Shown here piece by piece: positions 3,482-5,405 of a DNA stretch of 5,405 bases. Position 1 is the first letter of the stretch. Every line of letters begins with the position of its first letter. Origin of the DNA: Desulfoplanes sp. (GTDB taxonomy: Bacteria; Desulfobacterota; Desulfovibrionia; Desulfovibrionales; Desulfomicrobiaceae). The notes below the pieces were generated by a model. The model did no database searches. It saw only the letters and a list, made by a program, of their open reading frames with translations, and was not told the origin of the DNA. The position numbers were made by a program, and so were the translations under genes. The stretch covers positions 1 through 5,405 of the forward strand of contig JAQVZR010000162.1 in NCBI GenBank assembly GCA_028708105.1, given 5' to 3'.

Positions 3482-5405
3482 GCAAACAAAAATCTTTATT
3501 ACATGCTGAATATCATATTCGGTCTGTTTTTTATTTTTCCCATCATGGGATTTCTTCTGTTTGCCTTCAAATACAACGCGCTTGAAGATGAATATCTCCC
3601 CTTCTTCTTTTTAGGGGTGTTGGTATTCTCCCTGTGTGGCCTCCTCGTTCTCCGCAGACTTTTTGACAAAATTTCTCGCATTTCCCATGAGGTCACAGAA
3701 AAAGCTGGCACATTTACACGCCATAAGATCAACGGCAACAACAATGAAATCCAGAATCTGGTTGATTCCTTTTCCGCCATTGAAAATCAACTCGGCACTC
3801 TTTTTCAGAAGCTGGGAAAAAAGACCTCGGAAATTTCCATCCTCAAAGAACTTTCAGAATTATGCTATGTCACCTTTGATCCCGAAGAGATCATGCATGT
3901 CACCCTGGAACGTGCCATGCTCATCACAAAATCCGACATAGGGTCCGTCCTCATGCTGTCCCAGGGCGACCCCCGTCAATTTGTTGTCAGGGCAACATTT
4001 GGTCTTGGCGAACGTCTCCGTCTCGGAGACAGAATAGATTTCGCCACCAGTATCGCAAAATACGCCGTCATCAACAAATCCCCTCTCATCGTTGCTGATG
4101 TGGAAAAAGACTGGCGCTTCGGCCGTATGAGCAGAGAGCACTACGGCACCAATGCATTTATCTGCATGCCGTTAAAAACCAGCAACGAGATCATCGGAGT
4201 TTTGACCTTATCCAGAAAAAAAGATTCTGAAACGTTGCTCTCGTCAGAAGATGTGGAAGCATTGACGCCTCTTTTAAGCAACGCAGCCTTTACCTTTGAA
4301 AATCTACGCCTGATCAAGCAAAATAAAAAAGATACATTTATTCTCGCCTCCATCGACCGTATTTTCAAAATCATCAATTCCAGCTTCAAAGATCGTGAAT
4401 TAATACGTGCGGTTTTGCGTGAAATCAACGAAGTCATCCCCTTTTCTTTTGCCATGCTCCTGATGAAGGATGAAAAAAAATCTGACGGTGTTTCTGTGGT
4501 TGATGTCTATTCCAACGGACCGGTTCCCTTTGCCAAGGGTTCCTCCTATACCATGGGAAAAGAGTCTGTCCTGGAACAGGTCTTCAATCAGGAAATTTCG
4601 GTGGTGATCCAGAATACCGACGAGCTGACAGATAAAGACGAGCGCGCACTTTTTGAAAAGACATCCAACAAAGCAGGCCTGTTTGCCCCCGTAAGCATTA
4701 AGGGAACCGTCAGGGGAGCCCTGGTTCTTGTGGGAGAAGATCAGGAAATATTTTTTCAGGCCAAAAGCTTCATCGACTGGATGGTCAGCGGCATCTCCCT
4801 GGCTATCCAGAGAAATACCCTTTCCTCCTCCCTCAACCGCAGGAATCACGAACTGGACGCCATCCGTCAGATAGGCAGCGCCCTTGCATCGTCCACTTTT
4901 GATCTGAAACAAGTTCTCAAATATACCATGGACATGATCAAAAACGTCATGCGGGTGGATGCGGGATCACTGTTTTTCCTGGAAGACAATGAACTTAGAT
5001 TTGCGGTGTCATTCAACGTCGATCTTGAGGCATCAAAGGACATCCGACTGAAACTGGGCCAAGGAATTGCCGGATACGTGGCAGCTCGCGGAGAAAGCCT
5101 CATTGTCAACGACATTAAATCGTCTGGCCATTTTTTTCCGGGAGTTGATGAAATCACGGGATTTGTGACAACATCCGCCCTGTGCGTACCCATGATTTCC
5201 CAGGGAAAAGTCATCGGGGTGATCGAAGTCCTGAACAAACAAAACAGTCAGTTCACCCGCAATGACGAGGAACTGCTCAAGTCCATTGCCTCGTCTGTAA
5301 GTATTGCCATAGAAAACGCCCGGCTTTACCAGGAGACAGTGACCCAGGCCGAGAGCGAACGGGCCATAAGGAGGAAAGCGGAATTATTCATTCAGCTTCT
5401 TATGA
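3446..5405 (+). CDS. Membrane-anchored triple-GAF signalling protein, C-terminus outside window
   Basis: The frame is open for 653 codons without a stop and leaves the right edge. Residues (from ATG 3446) begin with two membrane helices (about 17-40 and 51-69) joined by a loop of about 10 residues, too short for a periplasmic sensor. A HAMP-like segment follows (about 70-125; NNEIQNLVDSFSAIENQL resembles the second HAMP helix). Three GAF domains come next, at about 130-290, 300-455 and 475-628. GAF3 is the most canonical, with LGQGIAGYVAARGESLIVND (537-556) and an N597-K598...F603...D607-E608 pattern matching the NKFDE motif of cyclic-nucleotide-binding GAF domains. GAF2 is the most diverged. 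From about 629 a charged helix leads to an unseen output domain (kinase, cyclase, phosphatase or other), so the activity cannot be assigned. Input is likely cytoplasmic. It is transcribed divergently from wbaP, which hints at a link to EPS control. Confidence 0.9.
   Translation, partial: MGWKKFLRDHSMANKNLYYMLNIIFGLFFIFPIMGFLLFAFKYNALEDEYLPFFFLGVLVFSLCGLLVLRRLFDKISRISHEVTEKAGTFTRHKINGNNNEIQNLVDSFSAIENQLGTLFQKLGKKTSEISILKELSELCYVTFDPEEIMHVTLERAMLITKSDIGSVLMLSQGDPRQFVVRATFGLGERLRLGDRIDFATSIAKYAVINKSPLIVADVEKDWRFGRMSREHYGTNAFICMPLKTSNEIIGVLTLSRKKDSETLLSSEDVEALTPLLSNAAFTFENLRLIKQNKKDTFILASIDRIFKIINSSFKDRELIRAVLREINEVIPFSFAMLLMKDEKKSDGVSVVDVYSNGPVPFAKGSSYTMGKESVLEQVFNQEISVVIQNTDELTDKDERALFEKTSNKAGLFAPVSIKGTVRGALVLVGEDQEIFFQAKSFIDWMVSGISLAIQRNTLSSSLNRRNHELDAIRQIGSALASSTFDLKQVLKYTMDMIKNVMRVDAGSLFFLEDNELRFAVSFNVDLEASKDIRLKLGQGIAGYVAARGESLIVNDIKSSGHFFPGVDEITGFVTTSALCVPMISQGKVIGVIEVLNKQNSQFTRNDEELLKSIASSVSIAIENARLYQETVTQAESERAIRRKAELFIQLLM

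Noticed and set aside
3860..4912. Several minus-strand open frames of 90-170 codons within 3860-5240
   Set aside because: They are antisense shadows of the continuous GAF-domain reading frame, whose conserved motifs span the whole interval.

Overview
The window looks like an exopolysaccharide (EPS)-associated accessory region of a Gram-negative bacterium. A member of Desulfobacterota (the former sulfate-reducing Deltaproteobacteria) is my best guess. That rests on the style of WbaP, on an EPS-type MarR regulator, on a membrane-bound multi-GAF sensor, and on dispersed 'ACCGCGAAG..CACGAAGGAA' palindromes of a kind I associate with that group. It is an inference, because no rRNA or marker gene is present.

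Layout, left to right. A 3'-truncated GxxExxY-family gene runs off the left edge on the minus strand (1-375). An 80-bp palindromic repeat (R1, 404-483) separates it from a complete small winged-helix regulator of the EPS-associated MarR type (504-821, minus). That regulator has a recognisable promoter, with a perfect 15-bp palindrome at the presumed transcription start. A 521-bp gene-free stretch (822-1342) carries a long nested palindrome (R2, core 1046-1158, extended to 989-1187). Next comes wbaP (1343-2743, minus), a complete polyprenyl-phosphate sugar-1-phosphate transferase that starts lipid-linked polysaccharide repeat units. Its last codons form part of a terminator-like hairpin followed by a U-run. 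A 702-bp divergent intergenic region (2744-3445) holds several short inverted and direct repeats, a possible Crp/Fnr-type site and a third palindrome (R3, 3330-3403). Finally, a large plus-strand gene begins at 3446 (or 3479) and is still open at the right edge. It has two transmembrane helices, a HAMP-like segment and three GAF domains. Its output domain lies outside the window.

How the parts may work together (inference): WbaP would commit sugar to undecaprenyl phosphate for an EPS or O-antigen, and the MarR-type protein could regulate itself and nearby EPS genes. The divergently transcribed GAF sensor could report an intracellular signal, and its third GAF domain carries an NKFDE-type motif. 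Three palindromes, one beside the GxxExxY gene and the other two in the remaining intergenic regions, suggest the spacers were invaded by small dispersed repeat elements. No tRNA, rRNA, CRISPR array or classical insertion sequence was seen.
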